A stretch of DNA of 64,000 nucleotides from Scolanthus callimorphus (Eukaryota > Cnidaria > Anthozoa > Actiniaria > Edwardsiidae). The stretch lies in assembly GCA_033964015.1 (NCBI GenBank), contig CM066912.1, positions 33,607,205 to 33,671,204 of the forward strand, written 5' to 3'. This document shows, in pieces, positions 1 to 12,600 of this stretch (position 1 is its first letter; every line of letters begins with the position of its first letter). The translations under genes and the position numbers were made by a program. A model generated the notes under the pieces. It had not been told where the DNA came from. It searched no databases and saw only the letters and a program-made list of their open reading frames with translations.

Positions 1-158
1 AGGCGTCCTGTGGTTTACTATAAAAGGACTCCCTGCAGGTTCCGAATCAGCAAGACGGGAGGAGTGATAGTGTCCTATCGAAGCAAACGCTACAGTCTTG
101 GAAGGAGACGTAGATATTTTCCAATGGTTAAAATGTACATCAACAGACGGTGGTGCGG
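1..158 (+). CDS. Basic-protein gene, exon 1 of window
   Basis: The frame is open from base 1 and ends before a gtgagt donor at 159, after two bases of a codon. It encodes about 52 residues including CRFRISKTGGVIVSYRSKRY, a good example of the strand-turn-strand module with a GG turn. The true left edge is uncertain: a possible acceptor (ccctgcag) at 31-38 would start the exon at 39 in the same phase 2, otherwise the exon continues left of the window. Phase fits exon 2 (gg|a, Gly). Confidence 0.6.
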
Positions 159-3100
159 GTGAGTTGATCTTTTAAAAATAGGCACCCTAAGCGTACACAA
201 GGCTACGGTGCATGGTAAATAGACGCGTTTTATACAGGTCACACTTTGCCCCATGGACTAGAACAATGGTCATTCAAAGTTGGTTGCTATGGTAACCATG
301 GGGTAGAGAATGAAAGTACGTCTCTCGTGGGGGATCACCGGGACCCCCTTTATAGGAATTAGGCACCTATCATGGGGGATGGATTATACCCACCATTGAG
401 AGGAGGACTGGGGTTTGTGGACCCCATCTTACTTGAGGGTTTAATACCCTCCCCCTCGCCAGAATTTATGTGACCTAGATGGGCTTGCCACATACAATGC
501 TGTCTTCTGTATTCTAATGGGTTGGGAACTTAAAGTACAAAATTGTAAAAAAAAATGTTTACTGCTGCCATAGATAAGTTGCATACTTTCAAACTACTTA
601 TTTACACTCGCGACATAACAACAGAAGCATCGTCAAATTAAACTCCCCCACACCCCTCTACAACTCAGGAATGCCAAACGAATAGGTCATGAAACTTTCA
701 TACTAGCCAATGAATATCCATTCATGATGATATTTAGTTTTCAACATTGCGTCATACGTAACCTTAAAATTATAGCCGCTATCTTGGATTTTTCGAATTT
801 CTCCAATTTCCACGAATGAAAGTGGAAAACGTATCAAAACACGCTACCTTTAAACTTGATTTCACATATAATTACCTTTTTGTGTTTTCAGAGTACGCCG
901 TGTGGGAGGAACGTGGCGCTATCGATGGGGCGTGAGGTACATTCCATTCCGCATCTATAAGAAATCGACCGTGCAAATCAAGAGTACGAGAACACGCAGT
1001 TGGACGACTGTGCGTAAAGGTTGTACCTTCAGGTTAGTACAAAATGTAATGTAATTATACATAATCAAGCAAATTTGGTTTGATGCGGCAAAATATCAGG
1101 CGAGTTTGGTCAAGCCGTGGTCGAATCGTGGTCGAATCTCGACTGCGTCTCGCCAAAATACTCATGGCGAGACCAAACGAGCTCTGATATTTTGCAGAAT
1201 CAAACCAAATTTGCCCGATTATTTATTTATCATCCCACCTAAACATCCAAATAAAGAAAAACTTATGTGTCCTCAGCTAAAAACGATTGCGTTTTTGTAA
1301 AGACGAACTTCATTATGCCGTCGCGACAGAAAACCATTTTGTGTTTTTTTGCCGTCGCAAACTCCAGACTATATTTATTCTAATTAGTTTAATAAAGAAA
1401 ATTGAGTGTTTTAGCTATTTTTCAAGTCTTCTACAAGAGTTTTAGATGAACTGTTCCTGATATTTAATCGCATACCGTAGAATATAGGGACAGGAGATCT
1501 CGTTCCTGATTGGCTAACGAACTCAAGTGAGATGATATAGCTATAGAAACAGGCCATTCCATCTAAAACTCACGCGCGATATTTGTCGAAGAAACTGTTA
1601 AAAAAGCGCGCGTTGCATTTTGGCAGTTATGTGAGACGGCTGGGCCTTTCTGTACTAAGATCGACGAGCGCGCGCGTTTATAACTCGTGCTTCGTCGTAC
1701 TATTTCTATACAATCTTATCTCAATACGAGTAAAAACATCCTTCGTAAAAGTGACACTACAGTGGTACCTCTATTGAGGGGCCACCTATTAAGCTGCCAC
1801 CGCGGCCACTTTTCAAAGCCGCTTCAGTTGTCCGGTCCCAAATAATATTTTTATCTCTATTAAGGGGCCACAAAATCCTATTAATGAATTGAATATCAAT
1901 TTGTGTCAGAGAGTGTTGTGACAATTGATAACAACAGAAAAATATTCTTTAAAGAGCCACTCCTTTGTTATTATTCGTTCAATATTAGAAGACGAATTTC
2001 GCGTAGAAATCTCTTCTAAACATCTAAAAAAGTTTCAGACTTGATTTACCAAATTCAATCGAGAACATTGCTCTATATTCTCTAAATCATCCGATGGAAA
2101 TGGATGCTTTCTCCGACTTGGTATGTTGCTATGCTGTCAAAATGGCTTTTTGTTGTGACAAGCTTATAATTCGCTAATGCAACTCAAACATCCGGCTGCA
2201 GTTCTTTGAGAAGCATTTTTATAGTGCAACAGTGAGTGACACTTTCCGTGTACTACCCGGTGAAAATACGATGTTTTGACGCGAACCGAACCGAATATCG
2301 AAGGAAAACAATAACAAAGGAGTGGCTGACACGGGCTCTTAAAGGGTGGCCGCTAGAGGTGCCACTGTAGTACACAATCCTTGTCTCCGCCTATCATCAA
2401 ATTGCCTTATCGAAGGGCATTTTTTCGTAGTTTGCGCTGAACAAGCATTAGCTTGAGTGTCTGAGCTGAGCCGAACTTATCTGTGAAAACCGTAGAAGTT
2501 TTTAGACATACTACTATTTTTTAGACTTACTACCGAAGAACATGCTGAAAAATTCACATGAACGTGTAAAAACATTCGGTTCTTCCGTGTCGAGCTTACA
2601 TGGGCTTGTTCGGCTCCTGGAAAACCTGGAAAGTCCCTGAGCGTAGCTTCCAACAAAACGTTACGTTCTTATATCAACAAAGATAGTACGGCAAAAGGCA
2701 TTTCTAAATACATCTTATATTTCTAATCTTTTTTTTTGCAGGGTGAGAACTGGAAAACGGCGATACACCGTCAGCCAGATTAGTCGTCGAGGCAAAAGAT
2801 ACTACGGAACGTTTGTCAACAAACGTATCGCTCGACTGGTGTTTTCAAGTAAGGTCTATTTGAAAACGACTAAGAGAACCATCGTAGTTACGCGTCGGTC
2901 TGTCTACAAGAAAAAATACCGAGCTTACCGTCGAAGAGTTATAAGATGCCGAAGAAGAATAAACCATAACAAGAAAAGGCTACGTCAAATTAAAAGATAT
3001 TACCGGGAGAGGAGACGACAAGCACGGAAGAATAGACAGCGACGACAACGCCAACGACGGCGTAATAAACGCCTTGCTGGACGGCCCATCTTTACGAATC

Positions 3101-3759
3101 TGGTCGTCAAATGCTTTGGCCACTGGCGCAGGATCATGCGAAGAAGAAGCTTCCTGTATATAACCTACAGAGGACGGAGGGCTGTTGCGATTTCTTCCAC
3201 ACTCAGAACGTTCCGTATCAAACGAGGTGGGAGATGGAAAAGAATCAGTGTGAATTTCAGGTGAGAAATGATACACAATCCGTGTGTCTTATGAAATGTT
3301 AATATTTGGATATCTGTTTTCTTTTTTTATGGAAAAGAGACATCTTTTCTCATTAATAAACATGCGCATTCCGCACTCATCAAGTTCAAAGTTACTTGCT
3401 GTTATATTGAAGTGCATATCACTTCTTGGAGGAGAGAATATAGACTGAAAGTTTTTCTTAACAAATAAGACAGAAATTATGTCCCGCTACCTTTTTTGAT
3501 TCACGAGATATTTATGCAAAGTAGTTTTTTGATGACATGGCGAGAGGTATTGTTTAAGAAAGAATTCTCTAACTTGTCAATAAATCTTGTTTTCCCGTAA
3601 AACTAGTCATACCATTGTCAATAAATCTTCCTATACCAGCAGTTATAATGCACAATGTTATAGAAGCCCGATACACGTTATTCATTCAAAAAATCACTCT
3701 TGCCATAGTTAGTAGAGGGAGAACATTATTATTTGTTCAAGCACAACTTTCAGTCCCTG

Positions 3760-3793
<34 letters not shown>

Positions 3794-6651
3794 ACCTGTC
3801 TCCTTCGTGCCTTCTTGGCACATGAGGCCTCATCTTTTAGGGTAAGAAATTATTTGAGCCAAGCCGACAGAGCGGAAATGACCTGCTTAGATCACTAAAC
3901 TTCAATAGTAAGGTCAGGTTAGCTCAGATTAGCTTGATTTTTTTTGCATACAGACTCCTTGTCTGGTTAAAAACAAAATATCAAAAATGACTTTTTCTAA
4001 TGGATCTGTCTTTCGATATTAGGCTTTAAACGTTGGTTTCTGAACCATTTTATGGGAGAATTAGTACTTTGATCAGTAAATATGCAAACTTTGCTCAATC
4101 ATATCTAAAATTCATATTCTTCAATTTCATAAAATTTTGAATTAAGCTTTTGGCCATAGAAACTCTTTGTATACGGAGTCTTGAGCTTATTGAAATATGG
4201 CGAAGTTAGACATTTAATTTTTAGTCATTTCCGCTCTGTCAGCCAAGCCATGTTTGTTATCGTTTAGGAGTAGATGGTAGATGGTAGATGGTACGTAAAA
4301 TCTATTGGTTTTTTGAAAACGCGGGTCGCGATACAGCGGCTAACTACTGCTAACTACTTAGCTAACTAGCTAACTACTAAAAAATCTAATATACCCCGAC
4401 CTGCTCCCAGTCTGACCTGGATAGCTCAGCTGGTAGAGCATCGGATGTACTATTCCGGAGGTCGTGGGTTCGAATCCCTCTCGGGTCAGAGATTTTTTTC
4501 TCTTTCTCCGCTTACTAGGGCTAACGCTCATAAGCACACATGGGACCATTTCATTAGCACGTTTGCTTTCACACAAGGTTAATTCCTTATCGCCACTCTA
4601 CTGAGCGACTAATATTCCTGTCATTTTATTAACTTCAGAGCTCGATACCATGGAAAAGTAATCATCTGACAAAGTGGCACGGAAGATGGGTAGGTCGCAT
4701 TGGACGTTTTCGGTCAGTGTTTTATTTCAATAAACGAAGTCTGATGGTCAAAAGAAAAGGTGTTAGAAGGACATTACGCTGGGTGATAAGATGGCGAAAA
4801 CAGCAAAGGAGAAAGAGGCGTCGCCAAGCAAGAAAAAGAAGACGCCAACAGCAGCGACAACGTCAACGGCAGAGAAAGAGAGAGAAAATGCAACGCAAAC
4901 GCCGCATAAGGTACCTTATAATATTCGTCCATTATTCATAGGATGCTCATCCAATCTCTGCACTGCATTCGGATCAGGTGACACTACTTGTAACCCCCGA
5001 TACCACATGGCTGATACAGAATACTAATTAGACCAATTAGTATTCTGTATAGGACACCTTCCAGTGCAGCCCTCAGTCTTTGAACATTTGGATATTTGTT
5101 TCAAATAACAAATATCCCTACTGTCCGAAGGCTGAAGGGGACCACTCTAGTGAAGTCCAAGTTTGGTCTTCTCTCGTAGAGCAGTACCTAAAAAAAAAAG
5201 CTTCACCTGGGAGACTATATGTTGTTTTAGTCCGCTAGTTCCATGTGGGACAGGAATCATGCCTTCTGCGCATGCTTGCTACAAAACGATGGCGTTTTTT
5301 TGTGCATCCGAAAATATTTTCATTTTCAATGCACATTGTTTCAAATATCCCCTACATACTAAAAGCTGAAGGGGACCACTCTAGTGAAGTCCAAGCATGG
5401 TCTTCTCTCGTAGAGCAGTACCCAAAAAAATCTTCATCTGAGAGACTATATGTTGTTTTAGTCCGTCTAGTTCCATGTGGGACAGGAATCATGCCTCTGC
5501 GCATGCTTTCTGCAAAATGATTGGCGGTTTTTGTAAACACCCGAAAATTCTTTCATTTTCAATGCACATTCAATTTAATGTAAGTACAAAAGTTAGAATA
5601 TCATAAGTAGTTTACAATATTCGTGTCTATGTTGTATCGGCAGATACAACATAGCCACTCATATTGTAAATAGTACATAAACCATATGAGCAACACATCA
5701 TATAAGCAACAAAACAAACAAACTATTCAAAGCTCGTGTGCGCTTCAGAGAGCTTCGCTACAAGTCAAATGCGCTTAGAAAATAAATCAATATGAAATAT
5801 TTTAACATTCATCGAAATCACGGGGAATATTAGTATTTCCAATCATTCTAGTACCCAGTGCTCCCCGGCTCGTCTGCCCGCAGGGGAGGCTCTGGGGGCA
5901 TTCATTTTAAAAGTTGGTGCATGCGCAGAAAGTCGTTTCCCTCAAAGGCTCTGTATCAAATCTCGCGCATGCGTTAATGGCTGTCACAAGAGCCTCCCCC
6001 GCACGGCGACAAGCCGAGGAGCTCTGGGTTCGAGAATGATTTTAAATTAACTTTAAGGGTTGGTGGGTGCGCAAGAAAAACGCATCAATATAGATGCGAT
6101 TCGTGTTTTCTGACTTTTTCCTCGTACTTTTACCCGAAAACGTTGCACAAATGTGTTGTTTGGCTTTTAATGAAAATTAGAAGTACAGACAGCAAAATTG
6201 ATAAATTAATTTGTCAGATTACAAGGGGAATCTGCAAGTGGGGCGGTAACAGAAAACATTTCATTATAGCAGAGCTTGTATGTACTCATACCCTGGCGCG
6301 ATCCATCTGAATGGGATTTCAGAAGAATTGTTTGTCTGTGTCTCGTGATCTAATAGGCCATGTTCGAATTACGCTCCAATGCCTACAAACAATAACCTCA
6401 AGTCGAGGCTTTCTTCTGAAATTACTGTAAATGTATTAGAACTTGGAGAAAGCTTCGATTTGAAGCTTTTGTCTTGTGAGCATTGGGCGTAATTCATACC
6501 TGCCAACTCTCCCGGTTTACGCGGGAGACTCCCGGTTTTGAGTAAAATCTCCCGGTCTCCGGTTTTCACCGTGAATCTCCCGGGAAATCAACTCGCTCAG
6601 TCAATTTCTGCATTAAAACCTAGAGATTTTTATGCGAGCGTTTTTTTTTTG

Positions 6652-6686
<35 letters not shown>

Positions 6687-9600
6687 GAGACGAGGTTATG
6701 ACAACTCTTTCCTCTATCTCACGGTTTTCACTTGTCCAAGGTTGGCAGGTATGGTAATTCGAACCTGGGCTATTTTACAATCTGTGCGCAGCACAGTTGG
6801 ATAAACTATCCGGCGTGAAGCTCTAGTCTAATTAGTATTCGTCATATCACACTAGTGGTCTACTGCCAATGTTGCGTTCTGATTGGTTGAGCTACTAGTA
6901 GGCTATAGCGCTATTCACGCTGACGTCATCCATTGTTATTTATCCAGAGATAGATTGGTTGAATGAACAATGGCCCTATTCAATCTGCGGTTGGCATATT
7001 ATCATTACAAAGGCAATGATGAAAAACAGTGAATAGCGCTATAAGTTATAGCCTACTAGTAGCGAAAAGTGATGGGATTTGAAAGCTAGAAAATGGCAAA
7101 TGACCAGACCAGAAACATTTTTAGCTACACAAATTGACCTACTAGTGCGATTTGCCCTCACACGGCTTCTGAGTCAATAATTGCCTATTCGGTCTCATGG
7201 TCTATTGTCTAAGAGCCTATCCGGGCTCGAGGAATAATTGGTAAATAGCAGTGACCTGTACTGGTACTACGAGTTCTCAGAATGCTACGGGTAGTGAGAG
7301 CTTAAGGCATGAGTATACCTTTGCGCGCGGGATGTCGATTTTTCGCGAAAAAGAGTCGCGTCGTTATTTGCACTACACGGACCATTTATATATCGTTTTA
7401 AAGCTTATGGAACGGCCTTACTTACTAAATGGTATATTTCTTTGCAACGTTACTTTGATGGATCGTTTTCGTCGTTTTTGTGCTTCAAAGGAGAAGTACC
7501 ATTTTTTGCTTCCAGTTAATGTTAAAAGCTCCAGATAAGAGGGCGATCTGAAAAAGGTATGCGGGATTATTGATATTCTACGTATTTGCGGAAATATCAC
7601 GTTAACAGGTTCAAAAATCGATATTTTTGTCAATGCTAACACAAAAATTAGCATAAAATGTGTTTTGAAAGGAAAATCAAAAATACCGCACCTTTTTTAG
7701 ATCGCCTTCTAAAGAATAGATTTTGCTTAAATTTGGAGCTGTGCAATTTAATAGCTAATGGAAAGTCGTTACTTTTTTCTTTAGAGCTAAAAATATTTGT
7801 TCACGTACAATTAATGAAAACAAAATTGTTCATCAGATAGACAGCATTTAAGCTAGCAACTCCCGGGGGGGTGCTCCCAAAACGTTTGTACGGGGATGCT
7901 CGGCCCAGATTCTGGACCCCTTACCCTTCTTTATACCAATACCAAAGCCGAAAAAGGTACCCCTTTCTTATGCCAAGCCTGAAAAAGGTACCCCTTTCTT
8001 ATACCAAAGTGGTTTTGTGCTCTGTTAAAAAGGAAACGGTTTTGCTCCTGCGTTGCGCCGTTGAAAAAACAGTGAAATACAGACCCTTTTTATACCAAAA
8101 ATTGCAATTTTCCCCTTCTTTATACCCAGTCCAGCCTGAAAACCCTACCCCTTTCTTATACCCAGCCTGAAAACCCTACCCCTTTATTATACCTCCAGCC
8201 TGAAAACCCTACCCCTTTCAGGCCGAGCATCCCCGTATAGTCCAATATAGGAGTACCTCCCCCCCCCGGAGCAACCTTTAAGCTTTAAAATCTGACACGA
8301 AACGAATTTTTTCCCGTGACACCTGTCAAAGGTATACTCATACCTTAAGGGAAGAGCATTGCCAATTTGTTTTACCAACCTAAAAATTCACTTTTTCTGT
8401 TGCAGACGATATCAAAAGGGATTTCGGCGAATGCGACGTATCTATTACCGTAAACGGGCTCGTTGCTTAAAGGCGGTCTTACAAGTGAAGATCAGGAGGT
8501 CATCGTGGCAAAGCATCAACACGATCACGCGAAGATACGGAGCCATTCGGAGTTATTCCTCACATACCATACGTACAGTGAAAAGGACTATACGATCTGT
8601 GAACTACAGGTACCTGACTCGCCTAACCCATACTGCATTGCTTTGTTTTTGTTTGCTGCTAAACCCCTTGTTTTGGGCTGTGCATTTTCAAAACTTTACT
8701 TCTGGTTAAAGGGGCTGTGTCACGATTTTAGCACACTTTTGGTGATGAAAAAAACATACAAATAACTGATGGATAGTCAAAATACTAGTCTAGGTTTGTC
8801 AAATAGCCCTTTAACTACAAATCGATTATGATTGTAGACTTCACGGACCTATTACAGAGCGGATGGAAACGGATTGCAACAATGAGTTTATAAAATCTTG
8901 TCAGGATGACAAGTTTTCAAAGTTTGAACTTACATCAAAATTTGCTTGTAAATCGGAAGTCTTGTCGCTAAAACTTGCCTCCGCTGCCTATTAGGCTAAT
9001 ACCAAGTGATATAAGTGATTTGGGGATGATTACATACAAATTTAGAGCTTTATTTACAAATTTATTCCAATAACCGTGACACAGCCCCTTTAAGGGTTTT
9101 AGGTTTTCTGTTTCTCTCTGCATCTACTTCTCCAGTCACACCATCTATGCCAATCATTTATCTGCCTTCTAGCAAGGTATTACAAGTATTTGACTCACCC
9201 TTTCAATTGCAGCTGAATTCGCTGCGCATTATCACATTACGTTATAACTGCAATTTTCATAATTCTTTGAACTCTACGCCAACTAACAAACCGCGGTTTG
9301 GCTTCCGTCAATCAAACGAGTGAACAACTCTGGATGATTTTACGCGGGCTTTGAGAGGTTTGTTAATAAGGACTAGCAGGGTCACAAGGCTTCAAAACCA
9401 AATTCATATCAAGAAAAATTTCGCCAAAAGCTGTCGTTTTGCCGACGTTGCAAAACTTCCTTATTAGGAAATTCCCCCTTACCTTATTTGGAAGGTCTGT
9501 AAGTACCTTTCTTCATATCTAAAGCAGGAAAATTGACCAAAACTTGCATATACTCGAGAAACATCCTTCTCTTGATCGCCATTTTGTTTTTACCCCCGCC

Positions 9601-12600
9601 GAGGGGCCTGAGTCACGTTTTGAACACCACAGGCAACCCGCGCGGATTTGCCATACGCACCTGACGCTATGTGCCGATGACAAAGCGATAGGGCGTCTTG
9701 AGATTGTTTATAATTCATCGCGTTGCAGGTGCGACTTTTTAGATTGCCAAAAAACTGACAAATATCGCAGTGCTAAATCGCCGACCGTGCACACGGCGCG
9801 ATGTGATCGCCGTAAAACCGCACTTCAAATAAAAGTAAAAACATCTGAAGTCTGAAAATTTCAGCCCGGAGTCGGCCTAGCGTGCACTTGTCTGCGGGTT
9901 TTGTATTTTATCGCGGCCTAGCGTGCACTTGGCTGCGTGTTTTATGTTTTTTATCGCGGCCTAGCGTGCACTTGGCTGCGGGTTTTGTGTTTTTATCGCG
10001 GCCTAGCGTGCACTTGGCGGCGCGGTTTTTGTGTTTTTATCGCGGCCGAGCGTGCACTTGCGGGGTTTTGATCGCGGAAAACACAGTTCATTGGTCGCGG
10101 GCGATCTATTTACTACGGTTTTCCGCGATAAAACACACCAAACAAACTGCCTGCAAGAGGGCATTGAGATACACTTTGCTCTACGGGTTTAAGAAACCCA
10201 CTCTTACCTGTTTTATGCTGTATTTTCCACTTTAGGGTCAGCCACTGTAGACATTATAGCAGGATTATCCCACAACGAAAATTACTGGAAATGCAGATTT
10301 AGTGGAAGGTATTTACGATACAGATTAACAAGTCGAAAGTGGGGTAGAATAACTCCCTTTGCTAAGTATCGGCGACGGCTTGGAAAAATCACAAGACGAT
10401 GGCTCTCTCGCCTAAAGGGAAAACTAAAGGACCGACGTAGAAGATGGAAAGCGTACATTAGACGTTGTCGTCTCCAACGTCTCAAGAGACTCGCAAGACA
10501 AAGAAAACTCAGAAGACGCCTTCACTATTTGCGCAAAATGCGAAGGCTCATGCGTGAACGTCGACGCAAACATAGACGTATAAAACGCCGAGCACAACGC
10601 CGAGCAAGAGCACGGGCACGACGTTTGGCACGCTTGCGTAGAAGGCGATGGAGGAGGCGTTATTGGCGTAGAGTCTCAAGATTACGGGTTGTCTACCACA
10701 GTCGACCTCACAAAGTCTACTATAATTCTAAACGGAGACGCTACTATTTGGGCAGGAAGAGGCCATTGCGCTTCAGTCGAGGGCGGTTTTGGTTTGGAAG
10801 ATCAGTGGTCAGCTTTTGGTAAGATGCTGTGAAAGAACTAAGTCAGTCTCCATTGTGTCAGCCAGCGGCATACAGAGTCAGAAACGCATCCGTTTCCATC
10901 CGCTGATATCAAGCGATAATTTCATTGGAGTTGCTCGATACCATTTTTAGGTCATACTATTTACCATATTTACATTTACCATATTTACATTACCAGATTT
11001 GCATTACCAGATTTACATTTACCAGATTTACATTTACCAAATTTACATTTACCAAATTTACATTTACCAGATTTACATTTACCAGATTTACATTTACCAG
11101 ATTTACATTTACCAGTCTTTCGTTCTTAAAGAACATTATAGACTGCGTTAGAAAAGAACAAAAATATATAACTATATATCCAATATACCTCCATTCACTA
11201 GATATCAGCATACCTATATATCGGGCGTGAAATTTTTAGACCATTTTTCGGTCCAGGTAAGCCAAAAACAGTTGGAATGCGTTTGACTTATGGATTTGCA
11301 CGTGCGCGCATTGTGCTTTGTAATCAAGTGTATTTTCCTTTCCATTTGTCGTTCTCGTCGCCGTTGTCGCAGCTTAAAGTCTCAGTCCTGAAATCCGCAC
11401 TAGGATTATTTACACAGTGATTATCAATTACTCGAGGCTGTCATACGGAAATCGTTTTAAGAGGTGTCTTTCTTTTCTCCCTGTAGGTTTCGATATTCAC
11501 ATAAACTTACAAGCTACCAGCTAGGATCATACATTGGGCATTGGAGACTTAATGTACGACAAATGGGACGTACCCGTGTGACGATCAGTAACGGCAGAGT
11601 ACTCATGCGTTATAGACACACTTGGTGCTCAGTTCGCCGTTACCATAGATACGCTCGGTACGTACGCAGGCGGAGACGCTGGGCGAAGAAAATGAGGCAA
11701 AAACGCAGACGTATTCGCAAAGAAAAACGCCTTAGAGAACGCCGCAAGAGGCGAAAAATACGTCGTATGACAAAGCGTCTGTCCAAAACGGGTAAGAAGA
11801 ATCGACAAGCTGACGTACTTGTATTGGTTTCTGTCTGTCTGTATATCGGCAAGCTGACGTACTTGTATTGGTTCTGTCTGTCTGTATATCGGCAAGCTGA
11901 CGTACTTGTATTGGTTCTGTCTGTCTGTATATCGACAAGCTGGCGTACTTGTATTGGTTCTGTCTGTCTGTATATCGACAAGCTGACGTACTTGTATTGG
12001 TTCTGTCTGTCTGTATATCGACAAGCTGACGTACTTGTATTGGTTCTGTCTGTCTGTATATCGACAAGCTGGCGTACTTGTATTGGTTCTGTCTGTCTGT
12101 ATATCGACAAGCTGACGTACTTGTATTGGTTCTGTCTGTCTGTATATCGACAAGCTGACGTACTTGTATTGGTTCTGTCTGTCTGTATATCGGCAAGCTG
12201 ACGTACTTGTATTGGTTCTGTCTGTCTGTATATCGGCAAGCTGGCGTACTTGTATTGGTTCTCTCTGTCTGTATATCGGCAAGCTGACGTACTTGTATTG
12301 GTTCTGTCTGTCTGTATATCGACAAGCTGACGTACTTGTATTGGTTCTGTCTGTCTGTATATCGGCAAGCTGACGTACTTGTATTGGTTCTGTCTGTCTG
12401 TATATCGGCAAGCTGACGTACTTGTATTGGTTCTGTCTGTCTGTATATCGGCAAGCTGGCGTACTTGTATTGGTTCTGTCTGTCTGTATATCGGCAAGCT
12501 GGCGTACTTGTATTGGTTCTGTCTGTCTGTATATCGGCAAGCTGACGTACTTGTATTGGTTCTGTCTGTCTGTATATCGACAGCTGACGTACTTGTATTG

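Noticed and set aside
9544..9855. 103-codon ORF in intron 5, considered as the missing exon between 5 and 6
   Set aside because: Not Arg-rich in the gene's style, no matching acceptor and donor in the needed phase.
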